The translations under genes were made by a program, and so were the position numbers. The notes beneath the pieces are model-generated. The model had not been told where the DNA came from. It made no database searches and was given only the letters and a program-made list of their open reading frames with translations. From the NCBI RefSeq assembly GCF_900115685.1, contig NZ_FOXJ01000010.1:62001-126000 (forward strand): a stretch of DNA of 64,000 bases. The letters are read 5' to 3'. This DNA is from Variovorax sp. 770b2 (GTDB taxonomy: Bacteria; Pseudomonadota; Gammaproteobacteria; Burkholderiales; Burkholderiaceae_C). Positions 27,111 through 36,294 of the stretch are shown here, piece after piece (the stretch's first letter is position 1; the number at the start of each line of letters is the position of its first letter).

Positions 27111-27785
27111 ATGAACACGCACGCCCCACGACTCTCCCGCCTCGCCGACCTGGACACCAACACCGTGTCCGACGCGCTGGACTTTCTCGAACTGCCCGGT
27201 GCGACAGCCGGACTGCGCCCGCTGTGGCGCTGCCCGAAGATCGTCGGCCGCGCGTCCACCCTCCAGCTGGCGCCGAAGCACGCGGACAGCGGCCTCACGG
27301 TGCATCCCATCACCAGCGTGATCGCAGAGAGCCAGGGCGACGACCGGGTGCTCGTCATTGCCGGCGGCATCGAGGGCATCTCGTGCTGGGGCGACATCGT
27401 CGCCAATGCCGCGACGGTGAAGCACATCCGCGGAACCGTGATCGACGGCTTCAGCCGCGACATCGACGGCAGCGAAGCCATCGGGTATCCGGTGTACGGC
27501 CGCGGCGTCACCATGGTCAGCGCCCGCAACCGGCTGGTGCAGACGGGCGCGGGAGAGCCGGTGACGATGGCGGGCGTCAAGGTTGCGCAGGACGACTTCG
27601 TGATCGCCGACCGCTGCGGCGCCGTGTTCGTGCCGGCAGCGCGCATCGACGAGGTGCTGGACATCGCCGAGCGAACCGCCGCCAAGCAAGCGGGCATGGT
27701 CTCCAGGATCCGCGCCGGCCAGTCCGTGGCCGAAGCCATGCACGACAGGAACTTCGCGGCAGTCATGCAAGAGCACCACTCATGA
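27111..27785 (+). CDS. RraA-family protein 1 (4-hydroxy-4-methyl-2-oxoglutarate aldolase-like)
   Basis: 224 residues. The RraA/HMG-aldolase fold is clear: TVSDALDFLELPG at the start, VLVIAGGIEGISCWGDIVANAA (metal and substrate region) and GTVIDGFSRDIDG with Arg116-Asp117, the catalytic RD pair of the class II aldolases HMG/CHA aldolase. These enzymes split 4-hydroxy-4-methyl-2-oxoglutarate into two pyruvates, or decarboxylate oxaloacetate. True RNase E inhibitors (E. coli RraA) keep the fold but have another partner. It is the first of three paralogues in this operon, and its stop overlaps the next start (ATGA). Confidence 0.88.
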   Translation: MNTHAPRLSRLADLDTNTVSDALDFLELPGATAGLRPLWRCPKIVGRASTLQLAPKHADSGLTVHPITSVIAESQGDDRVLVIAGGIEGISCWGDIVANAATVKHIRGTVIDGFSRDIDGSEAIGYPVYGRGVTMVSARNRLVQTGAGEPVTMAGVKVAQDDFVIADRCGAVFVPAARIDEVLDIAERTAAKQAGMVSRIRAGQSVAEAMHDRNFAAVMQEHHS

Positions 27786-28684
27786 AAACCATCGCAACGC
27801 TCCTGGCCGCTCTGCTGGCCCTGGGCACCGCCGCCGGCGCATCCGCCCAGACGCTGGACCGGATCAGGAGCACAGGCGTCGTCACGCTCGGCGTGCGCGA
27901 CAGTTCGCTGCCGATGTCCTATGTGCTGGGCACCAACCAGGCGGTCGGCTTCCAGGTCGACATCTGCCAGCAGATCGTCGCCTCCATCAAGAAGCGGCTG
28001 AACCTGCCCAGGGTCGAGGTGCGCTACCAGGTCGTCACCTCGCAGAACCGCGTCCCGCTGGTGAAGAACGGAACGGTCGATCTGGAGTGCGGTTCGACCA
28101 CCAACAACCAGGCACGCCAGCAGGAGGTCGCGTTCGCGCTGACCACCTACATCGAGGAGGTCCGCATGGCGGTGCGCGCCGCGTCGAACATCCGCTCGAT
28201 CAAGGACCTCGAAGGCAAGACCGTCGTGGCGACGACCGGCACGACGTCCGTGCAGCATCTGCGGCGCAACAGCCGCGCGACCGGCCTGAAGATCAACGAG
28301 ATCCTCGGCAAGGACCACGCCGAGAGCTTCCTGATCCTCGAATCCGGAAAGGCGGACGCGTGGGTGATCGACGCGGGCCTGCTCAATGCGTCGATCGCGA
28401 ACTCCAGGAACCCGGCCGATTTCGCCGTGGTGGGCGAGGTGCTCAACACCGAACCGCTCGCGATCATGATGAGCAAGGACGACGCGCCGCTCAAGGCGCT
28501 GGCCGACGAGACCATCCGCGAAATGATGCGCTTCGGCGAGATGAAGACGCTGTGGAACAAGTGGTACAGCCAGCCCATTCCACCGCGCAACGTGCGGCTG
28601 AACATGGAGCCGCCGGCCGCCCTGCAGCAGCTCTGGCAGAACCCCAACGACCTCCCCATGGAAAGCTACGCGGCTGCCAAGTGA
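27782..28684 (+). CDS. Amino-acid ABC transporter substrate-binding protein (GltI-like, SBP family 3)
   Basis: 300 residues with a signal peptide (LLAALLALGTAAGASAQ). The mature part is type 3 SBP: GVVTLGVRDSSLPMSYVLGTNQAVGFQVDICQQI, then VPLVKNGTVDLECGSTTNN and LEGKTVVATTGTTSVQHLR. The sequence is close to GltI, the glutamate/aspartate binding protein, so an acidic amino acid or a glutamate analogue is the likely ligand. No permease or ATPase gene lies next to it in this window, so it must share transmembrane partners coded elsewhere. It lies between the first two RraA genes. Confidence 0.9.
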   Translation: MKTIATLLAALLALGTAAGASAQTLDRIRSTGVVTLGVRDSSLPMSYVLGTNQAVGFQVDICQQIVASIKKRLNLPRVEVRYQVVTSQNRVPLVKNGTVDLECGSTTNNQARQQEVAFALTTYIEEVRMAVRAASNIRSIKDLEGKTVVATTGTTSVQHLRRNSRATGLKINEILGKDHAESFLILESGKADAWVIDAGLLNASIANSRNPADFAVVGEVLNTEPLAIMMSKDDAPLKALADETIREMMRFGEMKTLWNKWYSQPIPPRNVRLNMEPPAALQQLWQNPNDLPMESYAAAK

Positions 28685-28701
28685 GCCCAGCGAGAAGAAC
28701 C

Positions 28702-29373
28702 TTGACCTATCCCAACCCCAACTTCGACACAGGGCCGGTTCCGATGCTGGCCCCCAAGGCCTTGACCGATGCGCTCCAGTCGGTCGTCACGCCCCACATC
28801 AGCGACAACCTCCGGCGCATGTCCGGCGTGCTGGGTCTGCAGCGCTTCAACCGTTCGCGCAAGCTCGTCGGCACCGCGTACACGATCAAGGCGCGCCCCG
28901 GCGACAACCTGCTCATCTACCACGCGCTCAAGGAGATCGAGCCCGGCCACGTGCTCGTCGTCGACGGCGGCGGCGATCCGAACAACGCGCTGGTGGGCGA
29001 ACTGATCATGCTGTATGCGATCCAGCGAGGCTGCGCCGGATTCGTCATCGACGGCGCGATCCGCGACGTGCGCGCCTTCTTCGAGGCCGACTTTCCCTGC
29101 TACGCGCGCAGCCACACGCACCGTGGCCCGTACAAGCTCGGCCCCGGCACCTCGAACCGCGACGTCACCGTCGGCGGGCAGGTCGTGCATCCGGGCGATG
29201 TGGTGGTCGGCGATGAGGACGGCCTCGTCAGCTTCGACCGCGCCGACGGCGAACGGCTGCTCGCGGCCATCGCACAGACCGCAAGGACGGAAGACGCGAT
29301 CAAGGCGGAAATCGCCACGGGGCGAGTCGACCAGGACTGGCTCGACAGGACGCTGTCCGCCCACGGCCTCTGA
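28702..29373 (+). CDS. RraA-family protein 2
   Basis: About 223 residues. The start is uncertain: TTG 28702 (AGAAG upstream) gives an N-terminus TYPNPNFDTGPVPML; GTG 28681 overlaps the stop of the binding-protein gene; ATG 28744 is the first methionine. The fold is that of the HMG/CHA aldolases: HVLVVDGGGDPNNALVGELIMLYA, FVIDGAIRDVRAF (Arg121-Asp122 by this start) and the C-terminal VVHPGDVVVGDEDGLVSF. It differs clearly from paralogue 1, so the three copies are old and probably do different jobs. Confidence 0.85.
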   Translation: MTYPNPNFDTGPVPMLAPKALTDALQSVVTPHISDNLRRMSGVLGLQRFNRSRKLVGTAYTIKARPGDNLLIYHALKEIEPGHVLVVDGGGDPNNALVGELIMLYAIQRGCAGFVIDGAIRDVRAFFEADFPCYARSHTHRGPYKLGPGTSNRDVTVGGQVVHPGDVVVGDEDGLVSFDRADGERLLAAIAQTARTEDAIKAEIATGRVDQDWLDRTLSAHGL

Positions 29374-29414
29374 GCACACGTCACACCTCAGGAACTCTCG
29401 CGAAAGTATTTCAA

Positions 29415-30077
29415 ATGCAGCAAGAAGACAAAGAGCTCGTCGCCCTGTTCGAGGGCCTGGACACACCGGGCGTCTCGGACGCCATGGACAAGCTGGGCCT
29501 TCCGGGCCACTGCTTCGACGTCATGCCGCTGGACAACTACGCGGGCGTGATCGTGGGACCGGCGTTCACGGTGAAGTACGTGTCCGCCAGCACGCCTGCC
29601 GGCTCGGTCGGTGACTTCATCGACGACGTGGCCGAGGGCGATGTGCTGGTCATCGACAACGACAGTCGCACCGACTGCACGGTGTGGGGCGACATCATGA
29701 CCCAGTACGCGGGCAAGCGAAAGATCGCCGCCACCGTGATCGACGGCGTCTGCCGGGACGTCTCGAAGGCGCTGACCGACAACTACCCGCTGTTCACGCG
29801 CGGGCGGTTCATGCGCACCGGCAAGGACCGCGTGCAGGTCGAGGGGGTCAACGTCGCGGTGTCCATCGGCAAGGCGCGCGTCGTGGCCAGGGACATCATC
29901 GTTGCGGACGCCAACGGCGTGCTGGCCGTGCCGCGTGCGCGGGCGCGGGAGGTCGCGGAACTCGCGCGAAAGATCGAAGCCGCCGAGTCGCGGATTCGCG
30001 CGCAGATCGAACAGGGCAAGACGCTGGGCGAGGCGCGTGCGGCGATGGGCTACCACACGCTGCAGAGGAAGGCCTGA
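29415..30077 (+). CDS. RraA-family protein 3
   Basis: 220 residues. GVSDAMDKLGLPG, VLVIDNDSRTDCTVWGDIMTQYA and ATVIDGVCRDVSKA (Arg114-Asp115) mark the aldolase-like RraA family. It is a third copy with the catalytic RD pair intact. Its closer likeness to copy 1 (CxxWGDI motif) than to copy 2 suggests two subfamilies. The TGATG junction with the aminotransferase gene shows translational coupling. The enzyme is predicted to act on a 2-oxo acid formed by that aminotransferase. Confidence 0.87.
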   Translation: MQQEDKELVALFEGLDTPGVSDAMDKLGLPGHCFDVMPLDNYAGVIVGPAFTVKYVSASTPAGSVGDFIDDVAEGDVLVIDNDSRTDCTVWGDIMTQYAGKRKIAATVIDGVCRDVSKALTDNYPLFTRGRFMRTGKDRVQVEGVNVAVSIGKARVVARDIIVADANGVLAVPRARAREVAELARKIEAAESRIRAQIEQGKTLGEARAAMGYHTLQRKA

Positions 30078-31306
30078 TGACCGGCGGCTCCACGACACCA
30101 CCGCACGAACGGCTCAACGTTCACCTTGCAGCGGCGCAACCCTCGGCCACCTACAAGATGATGGACAGGGTGGCCGCGCGGCGCGCCACCGGAGCGAAGG
30201 TGATCTCCCTGTCTGCCGGCGAGCCCGACTTCGACACGCCCGCGCACATCTGCGATGCGGCGGTGACCGCCATTCGCGACGGCCACACGCGCTACACGCA
30301 GGTCGCGGGCATGCGGCCGCTCAGGGAAGCGGTCGCCGCGAAGTTCCGGCGCGAGAACGGACTGGACGTCGGCTGGCAGGACACCATCGTCTGCCCGGGC
30401 GGCAAGCAGGTGATCTTCAATGCGCTCGCAGCGACGCTGAACGAGGGCGACGAAGTGATCGTGCCGGCGCCCTACTGGGTGAGCTACCCCGAGATCGTGC
30501 AGCTCTGCGGCGCCCGCTCGGTCATCGTCCACTGCGGCGGCGCGTCGGGGTTCAAGCTGACGCCCGAGGCGCTGGACGCGGCGATCACGCCGCGCACGCG
30601 ATGGCTGATCCTCAACGCCCCCGGCAATCCGACCGGCGCCGTGTATTCGCTCGCGGAACTGCGCGCCCTCGCCGAGGTGTTGCTGCGCCATCCGCATGTG
30701 CTGGTGCTGGCGGACGACATCTACGAGCACCTGATCTTCGACGGCGCGAAGTTCCATACGCTCGCGCAGGCCGAGCCCCGCATCGCCCACCGCACGCTGA
30801 CGATGAACGGCGTCTCCAAGGCCTATGCCATGACCGGCTGGCGCATCGGATTCGGCACCGGCCCGCGCTGGCTGCTCGATGCGATGGAGAAACTGCAGGG
30901 CCAGCAGACCTCGGGCGCCAGTTCGATCTCACAACATGCGGCGCTCGCCGCATTGAGCGGCCCCCAGGATTTCATCGCGCAATCGCGCGCTTCCTTCGAG
31001 CGGCGCCGGGACCTTCTCGTCGACGCGCTGAACCGCACGCCGGGCCTGCGCTGCGACAAGCCGGCGGGCGCCTTCTATGCCTTCGTCTCGTGCGAAGGCC
31101 TGATCAGCAAGACGACGGCAGCCGGCACCCTGCTCGCAACCGATGAAGACGTCGCGGGCGCCCTGCTGGACGAGGCGAACGTCGGCGTGGTCCACGGCAG
31201 TGCCTTCGGACTGGCGCCGTATTTCCGGATCGCCTATGCGCTGGACGAGGCGTCGCTCGGCGTTGCCTGCGAGAGCATCGACCACTTCTGCCGCTCGGTT
31301 TCGTGA
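30077..31306 (+). CDS. Pyridoxal-phosphate aminotransferase class I/II (AspC-like)
   Basis: 409 residues. VISLSAGEPDFDTPAHI and RYTQVAGMRPLREAVAAKF are the N-terminal motifs of the fold type I aspartate aminotransferase group. LILNAPGNPTGAVYS supplies the Asn/Pro loop, and SKAYAMTGWRIGF carries the PLP lysine (Lys248). The C-terminal arginine is in YFRIAYA. In this operon it would convert an imported amino acid to a 2-oxo acid that the RraA-type enzymes could cleave. The amino donor and substrate cannot be read from the sequence. Confidence 0.92.
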   Translation: MTGGSTTPPHERLNVHLAAAQPSATYKMMDRVAARRATGAKVISLSAGEPDFDTPAHICDAAVTAIRDGHTRYTQVAGMRPLREAVAAKFRRENGLDVGWQDTIVCPGGKQVIFNALAATLNEGDEVIVPAPYWVSYPEIVQLCGARSVIVHCGGASGFKLTPEALDAAITPRTRWLILNAPGNPTGAVYSLAELRALAEVLLRHPHVLVLADDIYEHLIFDGAKFHTLAQAEPRIAHRTLTMNGVSKAYAMTGWRIGFGTGPRWLLDAMEKLQGQQTSGASSISQHAALAALSGPQDFIAQSRASFERRRDLLVDALNRTPGLRCDKPAGAFYAFVSCEGLISKTTAAGTLLATDEDVAGALLDEANVGVVHGSAFGLAPYFRIAYALDEASLGVACESIDHFCRSVS

Positions 31307-31355
31307 GCAGGCCGAAGGGCGGTCGCCCAGCGGAAATGCGACGTCGATCGACGGC

Positions 31356-34300
31356 TCAGTGCGACACGACGGCGATCCCCCGGAACTGCCCCGCCTTCGC
31401 CTGCTTCCCGGGCCGCGGATAGCGCTGCGGTGAGAAGCGGTGCAGCAGCTCCGCCTCGCGCTCGGTCGCGAGTGCGAGGTTGGCCAGCTTCACATGCCCG
31501 AAGCCGCGGATCGAGAGCGGCAGCGCCGCGATCTGCGCGGCGAGCTGCTGGTTTGCGGCTGAAAGATCGGCGGCCAATTCATCGAGCCGCTGGTCGAACC
31601 GGGCGATGAGCGCGCGCTCCGTCCGGCGCTCCTGCGTGTAGCCGAACAGATCGAAGCCCGTGCCGCGCAGCCGCCTGCCGTGCGCGAGCCACTTCATGGC
31701 CGGCAGCATCCACGCGCCCAGGCGGATCTTGGCGGGCGCCTGGCCGTTCGCGGGGCGCGAGAGCAGCGGCGGGGCCATGTGGAATTCGAGCTTCAGGTCG
31801 CCTTCGAACTGGTCCTTGAGCTTCTGCAGGAACGCGCCGTCGGTGTAGAGGCGCGCGACCTCGTACTCGTCCTTGTAGCTCATGAGCTTCAACAAACTGC
31901 GCGCCGCGTTGCGCGTGAGGGGCAGGCGCGCGTCGCCGCCCGGCAGCGCGGACTCGGCCGCCTGCAGCGCGCGGATGCGCCGGTCGAAGCGCGCGGCCCA
32001 TGCGGCGTTCTGGTAGCCGGTGAGATGGCGGCGCGCATCGGCGAGCAGCGCGTCCAGCGGGCGCTCGTCGGCCTCCTGTGGCTGCGCGCCCATGGGGGCT
32101 GCGCGCAGTTGGTCCAGCGCCTCGGCATTCCCCGCGGCGAGCCGGCCCAGCGAAAACGCCGACTGGTTGGCCGCCACGGCCACGCCGTTGAGTTCGATCG
32201 CATGCATCAGCGCCTCCAGGCTCAGCGGCACCAGCCCGCGCTGCCATGCATAGCCGGTGGCCACGATGTTCGCGGCCAGCGTGTCGCCGAGAAACTCTTC
32301 GGCCAGGCTCTGCGCGTCGAAGGTCTCGACCTGTTCCTCGCCCGCGACGAAGCGCATCTTCTCCAGCAGCAGGTCGACGTGCAGCTCGGCATCGGGGTTG
32401 CGCAGCGACTCGGCCACCGGGATCTCGTGGATGTTGGCGAGCACGCGCGTGCGCCCGTGCCGCACGGTCTGCAGCGCGTCGGCCGAGGCGCCCACCACCA
32501 CGTCGCACGCGAGGATGGCGTCGGCCTGCTGCGTGTCGATGCGCACCTGGTTCAGCCGCTCGGGCGCATCGGCCAGCCGCACGAAGCTCAGCACCGAGCC
32601 GCCCTTCTGCGCGAAGCCCATGAAGTCGAGCACGCTGGCCGACTTGCCCTCCAGGTGGGCGGCCATCGCGATGACCGCGCCCACCGTCACCACGCCGGTG
32701 CCGCCCACGCCCGTCACCAGCAGGTCGTACGGCGCGGTCCATGCGTGTGCAGCGGGACGCGGCAGCGCGGCCACGCGGTGCAGGAAGGCATCGCGCCCGG
32801 CCGCGAGCGCCCCGCTCTTGCGGCGCAGCTTGCCGCCGGTGACACCCACGAAGCTGGGGCAGAAGCCCTTGGCGCAGGAATAGTCCTTGTTGCAGCTGGT
32901 CTGGTCGATCTTTCGCTTGCGGCCCATCGGCGTCTCGTGCGGCAGCACGGCCACGCAATTGCTCTGCACGGTGCAGTCGCCGCAGCCTTCGCACACGGCC
33001 TCGTTGATGTAGAGGCGCTTGGGCGGATCGGCCAGCTCGCCCTTCTTGCGGCGGCGGCGCTTCTCGGCGGCGCAGGTCTGCTCGTAGATGAGCACGGTCA
33101 CGCCGGGCATCTCGCGCAGGCGCCGCTGCACCTCGTCGAGCGCGGCGCGGTCGTGGAACTCGGTGCCCGCCGGAAAGCGGTTCTTGATGGCGTCGTAGTG
33201 CCCGATGGCATCGCTCACGACCACCACCTTGGTGACGCCTTCCGATTCGACCTGCCGCGCGATCGCGTCCACGCTGATGACGCCGTCCACCGGCTGGCCG
33301 CCGGTCATCGCGACCGCGTCGTTGAACAGGATCTTGTAGGTCAGCGTGGCCTTGGCCGCGACGGCCTGGCGGATCGCGAGGTAGCCCGAGTGGTAGTAGG
33401 TGCCGTCGCCCAGGTTCTGGAACACGTGCGGCGTTTTCGTGAACATGGCGTGCGAGATCCAGTCCACGCCCTCGCCACCCATCTGGATGAGGCCCGCCGT
33501 GCTGCGGTCCATCCAGTTGGCCATGAAGTGGCAGCCGATGCCCGCGCGCGCGGTCGATCCCTCGGGCACCTTGGTGCTGGTGTTGTGCGGGCAGCCGGCG
33601 CAGAAGTACGGCAGGCGCTTCACCGCATCGCTCGCGTTGCCCAGCAGCTCGGGCGGCGTGAAGTCGCGCACATGCTGCAGGTGATCGCCCAGGTCCTGGT
33701 TGTCGGGGAAGTGCACGGCCAGCCAGTGCGCGACCAGTTCGATCAGGCGCGAAGGCCGCAGCTCGCCGAGCGCGGACACCAGCGGCTGGCCGTCGCGGTC
33801 GTGCTTGCCCACGAGCACGGGGCGCGCATCGGCGGGCGCGTTGTAGAAGATGTCGCGCAGCTGCGTCTCGACCACCGCGCCCTTCTCTTCCACGACGAGG
33901 ATCTCTTCGAGCCCCTGCGCGAAGGTCTTGAGGCGCGTCTGCTCGAGCGGAAAGCTCAGCCCCACCTTGTAGAGCCGCACGCCGGCGCGCGCGAGTTGTT
34001 CGGGCGAGAGTTCCAGACGCCGCAGCACCTCCATCAGGTCGTGGTGCGCCTTGCCGCAGGTGACGATGCCCACCTTGGCATGCGGGCTCACGATGACGTG
34101 GCGGTCGATGCTGTTGCGTTGCGTGAACGCGGCCACGGCGGCGAGCTTGTCTTCCAGCCGCGACTCGATGCGCAGCGACGGCAGGTCGGGCCAGCGGTAG
34201 TGCAGCCCGTCGGGCGGCGCGGCATGGCCGGTGGCGGCGCGCACGGCGTCGGCGTCTTCCCAGGCGGCCACGCGCGCATTCACCGCATCGAGGTCCACCG

Positions 34301-34958
34301 TGCCCGCGCTCTCCACGATTTCGGACAGCGCCGCCATGCCGACCCAGGCGCCCGAGTAGCGCGAGAGCTCGTAGCCGTACAGGCCGAACTCCAGGTACTC
34401 GGCCACGCTCGCGGGCTGCATCACGGGCATGCGCCAGGCCATGAAGGCGTGGTCGCTCTGGTGCGGCATCGAGGACGACACGCAGCCGTGGTCGTCGCCC
34501 GCCACCACCAGCACGCCGCCGCGCGGCGACGAGCCGTAGGCGTTGCCGTGCTTGAGCGCGTCGCCCGCGCGGTCCACGCCCGGCCCCTTGCCGTACCACA
34601 TGGCATACACGCCATCGACGGTGCGCTCGGGGTCGGACTCCACGCGCTGCGTGCCCAGCACCTGCGTGGCCGCGAGCTCTTCGTTCACCGCGGGCACGAA
34701 GCGGATGCCGGTCTCCTTGAAGCGATCGCCCGCCTTCCAGATGGCCTGGTCGACCATGCCCAGCGGCGAGCCGCGGTAGCCGCTCACGAAGCCCTGCGTG
34801 TGAAGGCCGCGCGCCGCGTCGCGCTGTTTCTGCATCGCCAGGATGCGGATCAGCGCCTGCGTGCCGGTGATGAAGACCGAGCCGGCATCGGCCCAGAGGT
34901 TGTCGGAGAGCTGGTAGTCGGGCCGTCGAAGCGCGGCTGTGGGGAGTGGGGCGTTCAT
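31356..34958 (-). CDS. Indolepyruvate ferredoxin oxidoreductase, fused alpha/gamma form
   Basis: 1,200 residues. Starting from the N-terminus there is a 2-oxoacid oxidoreductase alpha region (GFVSGYRGSPLGMVDQ), a TPP-binding domain (GIGCHFMANWMDR, MGGEGVDWI), a cysteine-rich ferredoxin-like stretch near 655 (CEGCGDC and CNKDYSCAKGFCP), and the gamma domain near 750 (VTGVGGTGVVTVGAVI). The last 250 residues are a domain typical of the beta-proteobacterial form. It oxidatively decarboxylates aryl or branched 2-oxo acids to acyl-CoA, giving electrons to a ferredoxin. The divergent Lrp-type regulator is a standard partner. Its stop lies 50 bp from the convergent aminotransferase gene. Confidence 0.94.
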   Translation of the reverse strand: MNAPLPTAALRRPDYQLSDNLWADAGSVFITGTQALIRILAMQKQRDAARGLHTQGFVSGYRGSPLGMVDQAIWKAGDRFKETGIRFVPAVNEELAATQVLGTQRVESDPERTVDGVYAMWYGKGPGVDRAGDALKHGNAYGSSPRGGVLVVAGDDHGCVSSSMPHQSDHAFMAWRMPVMQPASVAEYLEFGLYGYELSRYSGAWVGMAALSEIVESAGTVDLDAVNARVAAWEDADAVRAATGHAAPPDGLHYRWPDLPSLRIESRLEDKLAAVAAFTQRNSIDRHVIVSPHAKVGIVTCGKAHHDLMEVLRRLELSPEQLARAGVRLYKVGLSFPLEQTRLKTFAQGLEEILVVEEKGAVVETQLRDIFYNAPADARPVLVGKHDRDGQPLVSALGELRPSRLIELVAHWLAVHFPDNQDLGDHLQHVRDFTPPELLGNASDAVKRLPYFCAGCPHNTSTKVPEGSTARAGIGCHFMANWMDRSTAGLIQMGGEGVDWISHAMFTKTPHVFQNLGDGTYYHSGYLAIRQAVAAKATLTYKILFNDAVAMTGGQPVDGVISVDAIARQVESEGVTKVVVVSDAIGHYDAIKNRFPAGTEFHDRAALDEVQRRLREMPGVTVLIYEQTCAAEKRRRRKKGELADPPKRLYINEAVCEGCGDCTVQSNCVAVLPHETPMGRKRKIDQTSCNKDYSCAKGFCPSFVGVTGGKLRRKSGALAAGRDAFLHRVAALPRPAAHAWTAPYDLLVTGVGGTGVVTVGAVIAMAAHLEGKSASVLDFMGFAQKGGSVLSFVRLADAPERLNQVRIDTQQADAILACDVVVGASADALQTVRHGRTRVLANIHEIPVAESLRNPDAELHVDLLLEKMRFVAGEEQVETFDAQSLAEEFLGDTLAANIVATGYAWQRGLVPLSLEALMHAIELNGVAVAANQSAFSLGRLAAGNAEALDQLRAAPMGAQPQEADERPLDALLADARRHLTGYQNAAWAARFDRRIRALQAAESALPGGDARLPLTRNAARSLLKLMSYKDEYEVARLYTDGAFLQKLKDQFEGDLKLEFHMAPPLLSRPANGQAPAKIRLGAWMLPAMKWLAHGRRLRGTGFDLFGYTQERRTERALIARFDQRLDELAADLSAANQQLAAQIAALPLSIRGFGHVKLANLALATEREAELLHRFSPQRYPRPGKQAKAGQFRGIAVVSH

Positions 34959-34993
34959 GCCCGGAATTGTTCTGCCGCACCCCGAGTAAGTGT

Positions 34994-35030
34994 TTCTTCA
35001 ATACACTGGCGCAGACCCTTGTTTGAAGAA
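34994..35030. promoter_or_regulatory. Inverted repeat in the ior/lrp divergent promoter region
   Basis: TTCTTCAA at 34994-35001 and TTGAAGAA at 35023-35030 form an 8-bp perfect inverted repeat with a 21-base spacer. It fills much of the 92-bp gap between the oxidoreductase gene and the Lrp-like regulator and is a good candidate for the Lrp binding site. Confidence 0.55.
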
Positions 35031-35050
35031 GAATCCTCTCGGAAATCGCC

Positions 35051-35569
35051 ATGAAAGTTGATTCTGTTTCTCTTGACGAGCATTGCCTCAAGATCCTTTC
35101 TGCGCTGCAGCACGACGGGCGGCAGACCGTGCAGCAGATTTCCGAGGCCGTCGGGCTCTCGCCCACGCCCTGCTGGAAGCGCATCAAGGACATGGAGGCG
35201 GCCGGCGTGATCCGCGGCTACACGGCGCTGATCGATCCCGAACTGGTGGGCCTGCACGTCTCGGCCGTGGCCGAGGTGAACCTGGACCGCCACAGCGAGG
35301 CGATGGTGCAGCGCTTCGAGGAGGCCGTGGCCGCGAGCCCGCAGATCATCCACTGCGTCTCGGCCACCGGGCCGGCGGACTACATCCTCAACGTGACGGT
35401 GCCGGACATGAAGCACTACGAGCGCTTCCTGCACGAAGTGCTCTTCAGCCTGCCGGGCGTGACGCACGTGCGCTCGAGCATCGTGCTGCGCGAGATCAAG
35501 TCGCAGGTGGCGCTGCCGCTCGGGCACCTCACGGGCGCGAAGTCGGGCGCGGTGCCTTCGCGGCGCTGA
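35051..35569 (+). CDS. Lrp/AsnC-family transcriptional regulator
   Basis: 172 residues. The HTH is LDEHCLKILSALQHDGRQTVQQISEAVGLSPTPCWKRIKDME, followed by the RAM ligand domain (VSAVAEVNLDRHSEAMVQRFEEAV, VSATGPADYILNVTVPDMKHYERFL, GVTHVRSSIVLREIK). This is the normal size for the family. It is divergent from the indolepyruvate oxidoreductase gene, whose control it most likely exerts in response to an amino acid such as phenylalanine or tryptophan. It ends 33 bp before the convergent DUF883-like gene. Confidence 0.94.
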   Translation: MKVDSVSLDEHCLKILSALQHDGRQTVQQISEAVGLSPTPCWKRIKDMEAAGVIRGYTALIDPELVGLHVSAVAEVNLDRHSEAMVQRFEEAVAASPQIIHCVSATGPADYILNVTVPDMKHYERFLHEVLFSLPGVTHVRSSIVLREIKSQVALPLGHLTGAKSGAVPSRR

Positions 35570-35601
35570 AGCGCAGACCGACCGGGCGGGCGGTGCCCCG
35601 C

Positions 35602-36045
35602 TCAGTCGTCGTACCGGCGCCCGGAACGGTCGAACGCCAGGAGCAAGCCCGCGAGCAGTGCGCCGCCCGCTGCAGCGATCAGCACCGCTTTCACCGGCTC
35701 GGCTTCGATGTGCTTCGCGCAGGAGGCCTGCCACCCGGCGGCGCGCTCCCTGAAGCCCGCGATCTTTTTTCCGGCCTCGTTGACGGCGCTCCGGGCGTAG
35801 GCCCGGCCGGTGTCGGCGGCGTCAGAGGCGACGTCCTTCGCATCGGCGGCAATGCCGCGCGCGGTATCGAGCGCCTCGCCGGCCGTGGCCTTCGCGTCCG
35901 CGGCGCTCGATCGCAAGGCCTGGGCCGTGTCGCGGGCAATCGTCTTCGCCTCGCCGGCCTGGCCGCCGGCCGCGGCCGATGCGTCGCGTCCGGCCCGGCG
36001 TGCTTCGTCGGCGAGTTGGGAGGGGGTCTTGGGGTCGTCTGCCAT
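35602..36045 (-). CDS. DUF883-like (ElaB/YqjD-type) membrane-anchored stress protein
   Basis: 147 residues from ATG 36045. The first 100 residues are alanine-rich and helical (SAADAKATAGEALDTARGIAAD), as in late-embryogenesis-like stress proteins. The C-terminus has a helix KAVLIAAAGGALLAGLLLAF and a short basic tail (SGRRYDD). The pattern of a soluble helix and a C-terminal membrane anchor is that of ElaB/YqjD proteins, which bind ribosomes at the membrane in stationary phase. Low-complexity coding makes the family assignment moderate. Confidence 0.75.
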   Translation of the reverse strand: MADDPKTPSQLADEARRAGRDASAAAGGQAGEAKTIARDTAQALRSSAADAKATAGEALDTARGIAADAKDVASDAADTGRAYARSAVNEAGKKIAGFRERAAGWQASCAKHIEAEPVKAVLIAAAGGALLAGLLLAFDRSGRRYDD

Positions 36046-36294
36046 GGCGGTCTTTCGAAAGGAGAAACTGGGCTTGCGGGGGGCTGCGGAAGCGCTATTT
36101 GGGAGACGCGGCGCACGCCGGGGTGTCGGGTGGAACGGGCATCTCTTGTAGGCGAAAGCAAGCCCCGGCCATCGTCGGCCGGCACGGATGAACGCGGGCC
36201 GGACGGGATCACTGCCTACCCCGGCTTGCGCGAGGCACCGACTGAAGCCCGTGCGTGCCGGCGAAAGATTCCAGCACCACAACAAGGAGCAGCC

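Noticed and set aside
31680..35054. A 1,124-codon plus-strand frame over the oxidoreductase gene
   Set aside because: Antisense shadow with low-complexity composition; the minus-strand frame has all expected motifs.
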